From: Bacilli bacterium
GTDB lineage: Bacteria; Bacillota_I; Bacilli_A; RF39; UBA660
Length of the DNA stretch: 64,000 nt
NCBI GenBank assembly: GCA_017544525.1
Contig: JAFYEA010000027.1
Coordinates: forward strand, 1 to 64,000
Reading direction: 5' to 3'
The notes beneath the pieces are model-generated. The model was given only the letters and a program-made list of their open reading frames with translations, was not told where the DNA came from and made no database searches. Below, one piece after another: positions 45,590 through 54,333 of this stretch. Each line of letters opens with the position of its first letter. Position 1 is the first letter of the stretch. Position numbers and translations under genes: made by a program.

Positions 45590-45667
45590 TTAATTTTTAC
45601 ATAACAAAGAAGGTTCATTATTATGAACTTGATGATTATTATGATTATGATTCATTAATCTTATCAT
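45590..45667 (-). CDS. His-rich leader peptide of hisS
   Basis: A 25-residue ORF, MIRLMNHNHNNHQVHNNEPS then LLCKN, with AAGGGA seven bases before ATG 45667. Four His codons fall within nine codons (45623-45649), interleaved with Asn and Gln codons. It is followed by a terminator with an alternative fold, and then hisS. This is the layout of a ribosome-mediated attenuator sensing charged tRNA-His. A small hairpin GTTCAT/ATGAAC (45613-45628) lies within the coding region. Confidence 0.82.
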   Translation of the reverse strand: MIRLMNHNHNNHQVHNNEPSLLCKN

Positions 45668-45693
45668 ATTATTCCCTTCTTTCTTGGTTATTA

Positions 45694-45722
45694 ATAATAC
45701 TATTTTTTATTATATTTGTCAA
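45694..45722 (-). promoter_or_regulatory. Promoter of the hisS leader
   Basis: Minus-strand TTGACA (45717-45722) and TATTAT (45694-45699) with a 17-base spacer, 27 bases before the leader ATG. Confidence 0.8.
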
Positions 45723-45729
45723 ATAACAA

Positions 45730-47676
45730 CTATTTACACATACTAATAAACTCTTCTTCACTAATAATTTTAACACCTAATTCTTTAGCTTTTTGGTTTT
45801 TAGTAGATGTGCTATTAACATCATTATTTATTAAATAATTTACTTTATTAGATATCGAACTAATAACTCTTCCACCTAATGACTCAATATATTCAATCAT
45901 ACTATCTCTATTTTCAAAATGATTAAGGGAACCAGTTATTACAAACACCATATCTTCTAATTTATTATTTGTGTTACTTACATCAGTAAACGTTACCTCT
46001 TTTAACAATTTATCGACTGAATTGTTAAAATCCGAATTTTTAAATGTTTCACACCAAGTAGTCGCTATTATATCTCCAACTCCGTCAATATTACTTAATT
46101 CTTCAAATGTTATATTTCTTACTTTATTTATATCATTTCCGCAATGCTTACATATTAATTTTGCCCTTGATAAACCTATTTCAGGAATACCTAATGCATA
46201 TATAAAATTAGCAATCTTAACTTTTCTTGATTTTTCTATACTATAAATCATATTTTCATATGACTTTGTACCAAAACCTTCATAATTTATTATTTTATCT
46301 TTATGTCTATCTAAATGATATATATCACTATAATCCTCTAACATTCCCTCTTTAAATAGTACTGCTAGTATTTGTTCACTAATTCCATCTATATTCATAG
46401 CATTTCTACTAGTAAATAAATCTAATTTCTTAATAAACTTAGCATGACAAAAATCATTTAAACAATATAAATATTTAACACCATTATTTTCAACTATACT
46501 TGTTTCATGATTACATACGGGACAATACTTAGGTATTTCTACATTATCAGTTTTTTCTATATCATTAGCTATTTGAGGAATAATCATATTAGCTTTAAAT
46601 ACTTCAATAGTATCTCCTATACCAAGTTTTAATCTACTCATAATGGATAAATTATGAACAGATGCTCTACTAACTATAGTTCCTTCTATTTCAATTGGTT
46701 CAAAAACTGCTACTGGATTAATTAATCCTGTTCTTGATGCACTCCAATCAACACTTAATAATTTACTTTCAACAGTTTCATCTTTCCATTTAAATGCTAT
46801 TGAATGTCTAGGATATTTAGCAGTCATTCCTAAAGATAAACCATATGCCATATCATCAAATGTTAATACAAGTCCGTCAGATGGTATATCATAATCTTTT
46901 ATTTTATCTTTATACATTAATACCATATCTCTCATATTATCTTTATTAACTTTAACTCTTTCAACACATTCAAATCCTAAAGATTCTAACCATTCAAATT
47001 GTTCTTCTTTAGAATTAGGCATCTTATCACTAGAACTAATTAAAGCGAAAACAATACAATTAACATTTCTTTCAGCAGTAACTCTACTATCAAGTTGCCT
47101 AACAGACCCAGAGCATAAGTTTCTTGGATTTTTATATTGCATGTCATCTTCATTATCTTCATCATTCATTTTGTTAAAATCTGAATATTTAATAATTGCT
47201 TCTCCTCTTACCACTAATTCCCCTGTATACGGAATTGTAAAAGGAATATTTTTAAACTTTTTAACATTTTCTGTTACTACTTCACCAATTATTCCATTAC
47301 CACGAGTTACACCTCTAACAAGTTTTCCTTCTTTATATGTTAAAACAATAGTAAGACCATCTAATTTCCAAGATAGTAATCCTTCTTTATCTCCAATAAA
47401 CTCAGACAACTCATCTATACTTTTAGTCTTAGCTAATGATAACATTGGACTACTATGTTCCACTTTTTCTAGTTGCTTAGACACTTCTGTTTCAACATTA
47501 ACAGTTGGACTGTTAGAAAAAACTGTATTAGTTTCTTTTTCTAACTTTACTAATTCATCATATAATTTATCATATTCATAATCAGTCATAATAGGATCAC
47601 TAAATTGATAATACATTTTAGATGCATAATTTAGTGTTTCTATTAATTCTTTCATTCTCTTAACTTTATCATCCAT
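45730..47676 (-). CDS. ligA: NAD-dependent DNA ligase LigA
   Basis: Replicative and repair ligase that uses NAD+. ATG 47676 follows GAGGTG; the frame extends uselessly to 47712 through a terminator. The 648-residue protein has the Ia region (YYQFSDPIMTDYEYDKLYDEL), the adenylation Lys in SWKLDGLTI, the OB fold, the zinc finger CPVCNHE and CLNDFCHA, helix-hairpin-helix repeats (NIDGVGDIIA) and a C-terminal BRCT domain (VFVITGSLNHFENRDSM). Confidence 0.97.
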   Translation of the reverse strand: MDDKVKRMKELIETLNYASKMYYQFSDPIMTDYEYDKLYDELVKLEKETNTVFSNSPTVNVETEVSKQLEKVEHSSPMLSLAKTKSIDELSEFIGDKEGLLSWKLDGLTIVLTYKEGKLVRGVTRGNGIIGEVVTENVKKFKNIPFTIPYTGELVVRGEAIIKYSDFNKMNDEDNEDDMQYKNPRNLCSGSVRQLDSRVTAERNVNCIVFALISSSDKMPNSKEEQFEWLESLGFECVERVKVNKDNMRDMVLMYKDKIKDYDIPSDGLVLTFDDMAYGLSLGMTAKYPRHSIAFKWKDETVESKLLSVDWSASRTGLINPVAVFEPIEIEGTIVSRASVHNLSIMSRLKLGIGDTIEVFKANMIIPQIANDIEKTDNVEIPKYCPVCNHETSIVENNGVKYLYCLNDFCHAKFIKKLDLFTSRNAMNIDGISEQILAVLFKEGMLEDYSDIYHLDRHKDKIINYEGFGTKSYENMIYSIEKSRKVKIANFIYALGIPEIGLSRAKLICKHCGNDINKVRNITFEELSNIDGVGDIIATTWCETFKNSDFNNSVDKLLKEVTFTDVSNTNNKLEDMVFVITGSLNHFENRDSMIEYIESLGGRVISSISNKVNYLINNDVNSTSTKNQKAKELGVKIISEEEFISMCK

Positions 47677-47689
47677 TTTATTCACCTCA

Positions 47690-47719
47690 AATAAAAAGAA
47701 TATGTTTTCCACATATTCT
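47690..47719 (-). terminator. Terminator after the gene at 47733
   Basis: AGAATATGT (47697-47705) and ACATATTCT (47711-47719) form a 9-bp stem with a five-base loop, then TTTTTATTT on the minus strand. It lies 14 bases before the ligA start codon, so ligA must be served by read-through or by an unseen promoter. Confidence 0.85.
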
Positions 47720-47732
47720 ATTATATCAAATT

Positions 47733-48095
47733 TTAGAATAAATTAATTATCTTTTTAAAAAATAATGCAATTATTAATACTTGAATAATTATAATCGCAG
47801 AACTAATAATAATTAGTTTAATATTTCTTTTATCTTTATATCTAATATAACCAACTAATGAGAATATTAATGATATAATTGCCCATGGAAAGAACAAATT
47901 AAACAAAGAAATGAATGCTAAAAGAGGTGAAATTAATTTAGTAATTAAACATCCAATAGCGAAATAGTAATAATCATTACTATAATTCTTGTTAACAACT
48001 TTTTTCTTATTATTTAGCTTAACTACTTTACTTCCACACTTAGAACATACTTCATCAGTTTCATTTAATTCATTATTACATCTATAACATTTCAT
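47733..48095 (-). CDS. Zinc-ribbon membrane protein
   Basis: A 120-residue protein with an N-terminal zinc ribbon (CYRCNNEL and CSKCGSK, four Cys), a basic linker and three hydrophobic segments at about 45-65, 70-85 and 95-115. Such zinc_ribbon_2/DUF4190-like proteins are common and uncharacterised. The ribosome site is weak. It is followed by its own terminator. Confidence 0.75.
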   Translation of the reverse strand: MKCYRCNNELNETDEVCSKCGSKVVKLNNKKKVVNKNYSNDYYYFAIGCLITKLISPLLAFISLFNLFFPWAIISLIFSLVGYIRYKDKRNIKLIIISSAIIIIQVLIIALFFKKIINLF

Positions 48096-48130
48096 ACTTA
48101 AATTTTAACATATTATAATTTTTATAACAA

Positions 48131-48156
48131 ATAAAAAGTTGATATTAAATCAACTT
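48131..48156 (-). terminator. Terminator after the thioredoxin-fold protein
   Basis: AAGTTGAT (48136-48143) and ATCAACTT (48149-48156) form the stem; TTTATTTG follows on the minus strand. Confidence 0.82.
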
Positions 48157-48907
48157 ATTTTTTATTAGTCTTTTTTGCTGTACTTTTTTTAACTGGGTTT
48201 TTAGTTGTTGTTTTTTTTGTGTTTTTCTTTTTCTCTGCTTGAGCCTTCATTCTTCCTTTTTCAAGTTCATATCCAGCTTTTGATAATAAAGATGCTTTTG
48301 CTTTTTTAGTTTCTTTTTTAATCATTTTATCTAATTCATCAGTTTCATATTCATTTGTTTGTTTTGAACTAAACATAAAGAATAGAACAACTATTAATGC
48401 AAAACCTGCTAGAATTGCAAATACTAATCCAAGTGATCCTGTTGAAGAAGAAAAATCGACTTCATGTTCACCTATCATACATTTTTCACCATTCATAGCG
48501 CATCCAACTATATCTTTATCACCATTTTCATATGCTTTAGCAATAATTGTTTCTAAATCTTCACTATAACCTGCTGCAGCATAAATATCACTAATAATTA
48601 CAAATGGTGTAGATTTATAATCTGCATTTTCAAAACCGGCTTTTTTAAACTCTTTAGCAAGCTTTTCTCCTAATTTATAATCTTTTCCTTTTGCCCAAGT
48701 TTCATGGTCAACATATAATTCTTTTCTAACAATTTCAAATGTCTTACCATAATTTTTTAATCCCTCTAAATATTGAATTTCTGCTTCACAATAAGGACAT
48801 TCTCCTGCTTCAAAGATATATACATTTACTTTTGCTTTTTCTTCTGCCATTAATACACTAGGTACAAAGCAGAATAATGTTAATAATACAACCAAAAATT
48901 TCTTCAT
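48155..48907 (-). CDS. Exported thioredoxin-fold protein with membrane anchor
   Basis: A 250-residue protein with ATG 48907 behind GGAGGG. Signal peptide KKFLVVLLTLFCFVPSVLMA, then a thioredoxin-like domain with CPYC in FEAGECPYCEAEIQYLE and the cis-Pro region STPFVII. Two further Cys lie in VGCAMNGEKCM. A C-terminal membrane helix (SLGLVFAILAGFALIVVLFFMF) is followed by about 65 cytoplasmic residues rich in Lys, Thr and Ala, ending in KKSTAKKTNKK. It is probably an extracytoplasmic thiol oxidoreductase. The Lys-rich tail resembles nucleic-acid-binding tails but its role is unknown. Confidence 0.85.
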   Translation of the reverse strand: MKKFLVVLLTLFCFVPSVLMAEEKAKVNVYIFEAGECPYCEAEIQYLEGLKNYGKTFEIVRKELYVDHETWAKGKDYKLGEKLAKEFKKAGFENADYKSTPFVIISDIYAAAGYSEDLETIIAKAYENGDKDIVGCAMNGEKCMIGEHEVDFSSSTGSLGLVFAILAGFALIVVLFFMFSSKQTNEYETDELDKMIKKETKKAKASLLSKAGYELEKGRMKAQAEKKKNTKKTTTKNPVKKSTAKKTNKK

Positions 48908-48934
48908 ATTTTCCCTCCTATTTACACAATTAAT

Positions 48935-48963
48935 AATGTAACACAATAATAATTTTAAGTCAA
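48935..48963 (-). promoter_or_regulatory. Promoter of the thioredoxin-fold gene
   Basis: Minus-strand TTGACT (48958-48963) and TACATT (48935-48940), spacer 17 bases. Confidence 0.6.
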
Positions 48964-48965
48964 TT

Positions 48966-49190
48966 TTACTTTTGACTTTTTTTGAATAAATAATAATAAA
49001 TAAATCCTAGGATTAGTAATATTCCCCCAACTATAAAACTGAGTGTTCCACTTGTATCTGCTTTTACTTCAAATACTCCACTTATTAACCAACACAAACT
49101 ACATAATAAATATAACATGGCTACTGTTTTCTTATTAATAGTTTTTTTCTCTTCTTTTTTATTTGTTGTTTTTACTTCTTTCTTTTTCAT
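48966..49190 (-). CDS. Small membrane protein (74 aa)
   Basis: A Lys-rich N-terminus of about 20 residues followed by two hydrophobic segments (AMLYLLCSLCWLISGVF and LSFIVGGILLILGFIYYYL) and a basic end. AAGGAGTCATA precedes ATG 49190, which overlaps the Nudix stop. Family not recognised. Confidence 0.75.
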   Translation of the reverse strand: MKKKEVKTTNKKEEKKTINKKTVAMLYLLCSLCWLISGVFEVKADTSGTLSFIVGGILLILGFIYYYLFKKSQK

Positions 49191-49684
49191 TATGACTCCT
49201 TATACTTTAATATTTCATTAAAAAGCATCGCATGCCCTTTGTTCATTTGCCCTTTAGCAATAATATCTTTTATTTCTTCAACACTCATATATTTAACAAA
49301 TTCAACTTCGCTTTCTTGAATCTTAATTTTACTAACATCTATATCTTTCTTTAAATAATATAAAAATCTAAGCGGAAAATCAAATAATCTATATCCCAAT
49401 TTAACAACTTCATCAATAGTAATATCAACTCCAAGTTCCTCTTTTACTTCTCTTATAATAGTACTATCGGCATCTTCATTATGATCTATATGCCCACCAG
49501 TAGATGAGTATTCCTTATTTTCTTTTGATGTTTTTTGAATCAGAAATTCTCCTTTACTATTTTCAATAAAAATGATTGCAACCGCTATATGTTCATTATC
49601 ACTGAAAACTTCATTTTTGTTGCCTCTTTCAACAACTCTTCCTGTCCTATTACCATTATTATCATATACATCTAATAATTCCAT
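49190..49684 (-). CDS. Nudix hydrolase, IPP-isomerase-like group
   Basis: A 164-residue protein with AAAGGAGAGAAT before ATG 49684. It starts MELLDVYDNNGNRTGR, like YfcD/IDI-type Nudix enzymes. The Nudix box GGHIDHNEDADSTIIREVKE and then ELGV is complete. Substrate unknown. The small membrane protein gene overlaps its stop codon. Confidence 0.88.
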   Translation of the reverse strand: MELLDVYDNNGNRTGRVVERGNKNEVFSDNEHIAVAIIFIENSKGEFLIQKTSKENKEYSSTGGHIDHNEDADSTIIREVKEELGVDITIDEVVKLGYRLFDFPLRFLYYLKKDIDVSKIKIQESEVEFVKYMSVEEIKDIIAKGQMNKGHAMLFNEILKYKES

Positions 49685-49715
49685 ATTCTCTCCTTTATTT
49701 ATAATATAATTATAT

Positions 49716-49739
49716 AATAAAAAGTCGCATTTTGCGACT
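49716..49739 (-). terminator. Terminator after the Hint protein gene
   Basis: AGTCGCA (49723-49729) and TGCGACT (49733-49739), 7-bp stem with a three-base loop, then TTTTTATTATAT on the minus strand. It ends the SipW/Hint operon. Confidence 0.9.
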
Positions 49740-49743
49740 ATTA

Positions 49744-52086
49744 TTATTTTGATATAAAATGCATCGAGTGATTTACTTTTACTTTATCAAGTGGTTTATA
49801 GTATTTATCCTCTGATGTTGAATACCAATATCTTACCCCCAACACTTTAGGCAATATATAATAACTGCCTTCTTCATATAATATATTAACATTTAAATTG
49901 TTATCTTTGTCAGTAGTTACTTCCCATAACCTTTTTCCTTTGTTATTCTTTGGTACTTCTAAAAGCATATTTTTATTCATTTGGTTATTTAATAAATATA
50001 CTTTAAATGTAGTTTTATCAAGCCCATATCTTTCTAATATTTTTCCTTCTTCCGCTCTTAAACCGTTAAACATGTAATAAGGCATTATATCACTAAATTC
50101 ATTATATGAGTATAAATTGTTTTTATTATTAATTAGATTATTTCTATATTCTTTAGGCCATGTTACATTCTTATCAAAACCATATAAGTTAGAAAGAATA
50201 ACAGTACCATCTGTTGTTAAGAAATCATTAGCAATTATATTATAATATCTTGTAGATACAACATGATAATAATTAACCTCTTTATTAATAAATTCTATTT
50301 TTTTGATACTTACTTCTTTTAATCTACCATTAATAACTTTATATACCTCAGTCCCTACTTTAAACTTACTATAATCATCTACTGATATAAATTCATTATG
50401 AGTTTTGCTAAATATACCATGATATCCTACCGTATTAAGTTCACTACCATCGGAGAATATAGTATGTTGATATTTATTAATGCTGGATGTTTTCTCTATC
50501 CATATTGGATATTCAGGTATTAAACTACCAGTATCGTAACTCCATACAGATAATAAATCATTATAATTAATATCTTCTATATTTTTATATCTACCATTGT
50601 TTAGTAACACTTTAGTCCCTTCAACTAAACATATACCCCCACCAGTAGCTCTAGCTGTTATTGTAATTGGTCCAGTAACATTATTAATTGTAATTCTACC
50701 ATTATTAGAATTATATGAATAACCAGAAGTTAAATTATTTCCATTCATATTAATCGTAATAGAGTTAGGTAAATTATAATTTCCAGAAACAGACAACGTT
50801 GCTGTATATTGAGTACCAATTACGGCAGTATCAGCACCACTCTTACTAATATTTGTAAGATTATATGTTACATCAAATACCCAAGTATATGTTGAACTAG
50901 TACTTCTAGAACAATAGCCGCTACTTGTAGTACAATCAGTTGCTTTATTTTTACCATTGTTTCCTTTAGAATCTATTCCATACACTTTAAAATAATATGT
51001 TCCATTACTTAAACCAGTAACAGTGAATGATGTATTTGAAGAACTAGTATTTTGACTACTACAATTATTACTAGAATCACATGTATCAACGACATAATCA
51101 GTAATATTATTTATATCTGTTGCATCCCATGTTAAATTAACTTTTCCATTTTCTGCTACAAATGTTGCATTAACATTACTAATAATTGGTGGTTCACTAT
51201 CAAGTAAAGTTTCATCTTTATCAACAAGAACTTTTACACTTCCTAAACTAGTATTACCATTAGCCGTTATAAACGTTAAATTAACGTTCTGTTGATTAGT
51301 AGCAAAACTAACTCCATTTTTTCTTTCTATATAAATGTCATATGTTTGTGTATTATTAGCACCTACTGTTAAAGTCCCCAGATTATTACCATTAGCATTT
51401 ACTAACTTAAAATTAGAATTGCTAATTGATAAATCAAAACTTTGCGTTGTTTCATAAGTATTAATTACTGTTAATACAACTTTATCTCTTACTGTACTTC
51501 CTCTTAAATTAACACTACTATTACTTGGTATGCTTCCAAGTAGGTTGCCAGTTGGTTCTTCATCCTCTTCAGTTACATTTACATTTGTGTCTCCACTAAC
51601 ATTATAGTCGCCTGGAGTTGTTGGATACATATATATAGTTATTGAAAAAGTTTTAGTTGACAATTCAGGTATTGTTTCGCCAACTTCAATACCACTTAAT
51701 TCATATGAAACATTCATATTAGGATTATTTGTTGTTTCAATTGAAGGATTAAATACAGCACTAGCAAATTCATAATCATAAAAAGAAGTATTACTAATTG
51801 TAATACTATATGTAGCACTATATTCATCATCTAATGCACTATTAGATGGTACATTAAAATTTAAATTAAAATTAATACTGTCCTTTGTAAAAGTAGGATC
51901 TTCAGGATTTTGAAGATTATTATTGCTTGTTAAAGTAACATTTGTAATAGCAATTTCTCCATTCTTTCCAAAATAAACACTACCTTGAGTTGTTACTCTA
52001 GCTCCATAAACAGCATACCCAATTGTTGTAAACAAAAAAATGAAAATTGTAATTATAGTTATAATAAGTCTATACTTATTTTTCAT
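49744..52086 (-). CDS. Exported TasA-like/FN3 protein with C-terminal Hint domain
   Basis: A 780-residue protein; ATG 52086. Its N-terminal signal (IITIITIFIFLFTTIGYAVYG, then AR) resembles SipW-cleaved TasA/camelysin proteins. Residues 30-290 form beta-rich domains, about 295-375 an FN3-like domain with cysteines, about 400-480 another beta domain. Cys486 after ATGGGI opens a Hint domain: CLVEGTKVLLNNGRYKNIED, NTVGYHGIF (His556) and YYNIIANDFLTTDG (614-627). A unique 150-residue tail follows. Hint domains cleave or splice at the first Cys, so the ectodomain may be released or attached to a nucleophile. It is last of a four-gene operon with its own signal peptidase. Confidence 0.88.
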   Translation of the reverse strand: MKNKYRLIITIITIFIFLFTTIGYAVYGARVTTQGSVYFGKNGEIAITNVTLTSNNNLQNPEDPTFTKDSINFNLNFNVPSNSALDDEYSATYSITISNTSFYDYEFASAVFNPSIETTNNPNMNVSYELSGIEVGETIPELSTKTFSITIYMYPTTPGDYNVSGDTNVNVTEEDEEPTGNLLGSIPSNSSVNLRGSTVRDKVVLTVINTYETTQSFDLSISNSNFKLVNANGNNLGTLTVGANNTQTYDIYIERKNGVSFATNQQNVNLTFITANGNTSLGSVKVLVDKDETLLDSEPPIISNVNATFVAENGKVNLTWDATDINNITDYVVDTCDSSNNCSSQNTSSSNTSFTVTGLSNGTYYFKVYGIDSKGNNGKNKATDCTTSSGYCSRSTSSTYTWVFDVTYNLTNISKSGADTAVIGTQYTATLSVSGNYNLPNSITINMNGNNLTSGYSYNSNNGRITINNVTGPITITARATGGGICLVEGTKVLLNNGRYKNIEDINYNDLLSVWSYDTGSLIPEYPIWIEKTSSINKYQHTIFSDGSELNTVGYHGIFSKTHNEFISVDDYSKFKVGTEVYKVINGRLKEVSIKKIEFINKEVNYYHVVSTRYYNIIANDFLTTDGTVILSNLYGFDKNVTWPKEYRNNLINNKNNLYSYNEFSDIMPYYMFNGLRAEEGKILERYGLDKTTFKVYLLNNQMNKNMLLEVPKNNKGKRLWEVTTDKDNNLNVNILYEEGSYYILPKVLGVRYWYSTSEDKYYKPLDKVKVNHSMHFISK

Positions 52087-52091
52087 TATAA

Positions 52092-53144
52092 TCACATCCT
52101 TTCCATTTTTCTTCTACTCATTGTATATTTCCAAGCATTTTTGTCACTTAGTAATATAAAATAACTCTTATATTCTCCTTTAAAGAAATTTATTGGCATT
52201 CTTACTTCACTATGAGCATCTAATAACTCATTAAATGAAGATACTGATATAACATTATAATCATTTAAATCAGGTATTTTCTTTATGTTAACAATTATGC
52301 CGTCATATGTATTTAAAATTTTCTTAAGTTCATTTTCATATCTATTTAAATTATCTTTAGCTTTAGAAACATATATTAATAATATTATACAAATTACAAT
52401 TGCTCCAATATATATATACCCTAATGTTTTAAATATTTCTACTCTATTTTCATCTATTATTACACTTACTTCTTTAACATCACTTGGTACTGATTCTTCA
52501 ACTACGGCATCAATTGTCATCTCTGATAGAGGTACTTGAATCATCATCTTACTACTAATAGGAACATTAACTTCATTTTCATCAATAGTAGTTTTTAATT
52601 TAGAATCTATATTCAAATATATTTTTAATATACCTTCTGCTGTACTTAATCCATATTTCTTTTTAAAAGAATTTAATCTACTATTGTATATATTATAATC
52701 TACGTCTACATTCTCATGTATAGAAAATTCGCTTAACTCTTTAATGCTCATTGACTTTTCATCAGTTATTTTGTATTCTTCATCCCAATAACTATTTTCA
52801 CTATTTGATTTTTTAGATTCGATAACTGCTGATATATAATATCTATAATCTCCACTTACAGGATGATCAAATTTAATATTATAATCATAATCAACTTTAA
52901 TATATTTAATTAAACTAGCAATATATGATTTACCATCTTTTTTTTCCAAGTATTCTTGATCAAAGAAATCATTTTTCTTTAGATAAACCTTATAATCAAT
53001 TTTACTTTCATCCTCTTGATATTTTAAAGTTGCTTTTTTTTCTTCAAAGTAACCGTTTCTATACATATATAAATCAATGCAAGAGAAAAGAATTATTCCA
53101 AATACACATAGTATTTGAATAAGAAAATATTTCTTACTGTTCAT
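52092..53144 (-). CDS. DUF5305-like bitopic membrane protein
   Basis: A 350-residue protein with two membrane helices (near 8-28 and about 240-262) flanking a 210-residue extracytoplasmic domain, then a cytoplasmic tail of about 85 residues. The arrangement and the ending resemble DUF5305 proteins, which occur near S26 signal peptidases; the match is from memory and moderate. The first helix contains a Cys (FSCIDLY). Its start overlaps the signal peptidase 3' end by 11 bases, and the Hint gene starts five bases after its stop. Confidence 0.75.
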   Translation of the reverse strand: MNSKKYFLIQILCVFGIILFSCIDLYMYRNGYFEEKKATLKYQEDESKIDYKVYLKKNDFFDQEYLEKKDGKSYIASLIKYIKVDYDYNIKFDHPVSGDYRYYISAVIESKKSNSENSYWDEEYKITDEKSMSIKELSEFSIHENVDVDYNIYNSRLNSFKKKYGLSTAEGILKIYLNIDSKLKTTIDENEVNVPISSKMMIQVPLSEMTIDAVVEESVPSDVKEVSVIIDENRVEIFKTLGYIYIGAIVICIILLIYVSKAKDNLNRYENELKKILNTYDGIIVNIKKIPDLNDYNVISVSSFNELLDAHSEVRMPINFFKGEYKSYFILLSDKNAWKYTMSRRKMERM

Positions 53145-54267
53145 AACTCATCTCCCCTCTTCTAAAGTATTCATTAATCCATATCGTTGGATATCCAATA
53201 TACTTAATCTTATATTCTACTTTTCCTAATAGTTCAGAAGCATTAACATCAAAATAGTCTACACTATTATTATTATCTCCTTTTGTTTTCAAAACTTTCC
53301 CTGAATTTGTAATATTAACTATTCTATGAGTTATTATAGTATCACTTTTTTTAAACGCTATTATATCTCCAATTGCAAGTTCATCTATATCTTTTACTTT
53401 CCTATAGATGATAGCATCTCCCTTTTGATATATAGGGACCATCGAATTAGACCCAATAGCTACTAATTTATATCTTAGAATACCAGATATTAATACTACT
53501 ACAACTATTAACATAGCCAATATTGGAAAATATATTACTCTAGTACTTACTTTAGCTGCGTATTTATCACTCTTTTCAGCATACATGATAGACTTACTAG
53601 AAAAGAAGTAAATAATATAAGTTAATAACACATTATATACTGAGAATAAATAATTTCCTAAACTTGGAATTATAGGTAATATATACTCATATAAAGTGAT
53701 AACCGCCTTAAACAAAATGCAAGGTATTATACCTACTTTATATGATAAATAAGAGCATAATAATTCCCTAGAAATAACTGGTAAAGCAACAACACTAATA
53801 AAGATAAAAACAATTTCTCTATCTTCAAAATTATATCCACTTATTTCTATTATAATATTTAATACACACATAATAATTGTGAAAATAACTATCGGTATTA
53901 TACCTTTAATTGTTTTCTTAATAATTGTATATCTTAGTAGTTCTTCAGCAACTATGACTAAGAATTCAAGTATTATTACTCTTGCAATATAACTTAAATT
54001 AAATGAAAAAATAGTCCTATTAAAACCTACAAATAATCCTGTTGCATAAGAAACTATAAAGAATGACAAAAGACATGCTATTATTATTCTAATTACATTT
54101 GATTTAACATAAGAGTTATTCCTATAATAACCAAATAATAGATATGTAATAACAGCAAGTACAATTATTGAAATACTTAATAAATTATTATTTTGTAATA
54201 TCACATTAAATACTATAATAGAAATAACTAGCAATAATTCTATTATGTATAATTTTAAATTTTTCAT
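53134..54267 (-). CDS. SipW-type signal peptidase with extra N-terminal membrane domain
   Basis: A 377-residue membrane protease. ATG 54267 is chosen; the frame begins with a TTG at 54282 and the ribosome site is weak. Residues 1-230 hold about seven hydrophobic helices with an EELLR motif near 108, recalling CPBP-type membrane proteases but without their complete signature. Then a helix and an S26 domain: Ser275 in IGSNSMVP, His314 in IITHRIV (His in place of the bacterial Lys, as in SipW/ER-type enzymes) and Asp331 in TKGDNN. It likely processes the TasA-like proteins encoded on either side. Confidence 0.9.
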   Translation of the reverse strand: MKNLKLYIIELLLVISIIVFNVILQNNNLLSISIIVLAVITYLLFGYYRNNSYVKSNVIRIIIACLLSFFIVSYATGLFVGFNRTIFSFNLSYIARVIILEFLVIVAEELLRYTIIKKTIKGIIPIVIFTIIMCVLNIIIEISGYNFEDREIVFIFISVVALPVISRELLCSYLSYKVGIIPCILFKAVITLYEYILPIIPSLGNYLFSVYNVLLTYIIYFFSSKSIMYAEKSDKYAAKVSTRVIYFPILAMLIVVVVLISGILRYKLVAIGSNSMVPIYQKGDAIIYRKVKDIDELAIGDIIAFKKSDTIITHRIVNITNSGKVLKTKGDNNNSVDYFDVNASELLGKVEYKIKYIGYPTIWINEYFRRGEMSYEQ

Positions 54268-54289
54268 TTTAACCAGCCCCAAGAAAATA

Positions 54290-54323
54290 TGTAAGAATTA
54301 TCCTTTAATGGATAATTCTTACA
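54290..54323 (-). other. Strong hairpin between the TasA-like and signal peptidase genes
   Basis: TGTAAGAATTATCC (54290-54303) pairs perfectly with GGATAATTCTTACA (54310-54323): 14 bp with a six-base loop. TATTTTCTT follows on the minus strand, a weak T tract, so partial termination or mRNA stabilisation is likely. This would give more TasA-like protein than peptidase. Confidence 0.8.
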
Positions 54324-54333
54324 TTACTTGTTA

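Noticed and set aside
47141..47581. A 146-codon plus-strand ORF opposite ligA
   Set aside because: Shadow of ligA with low-complexity Ser/Leu composition.
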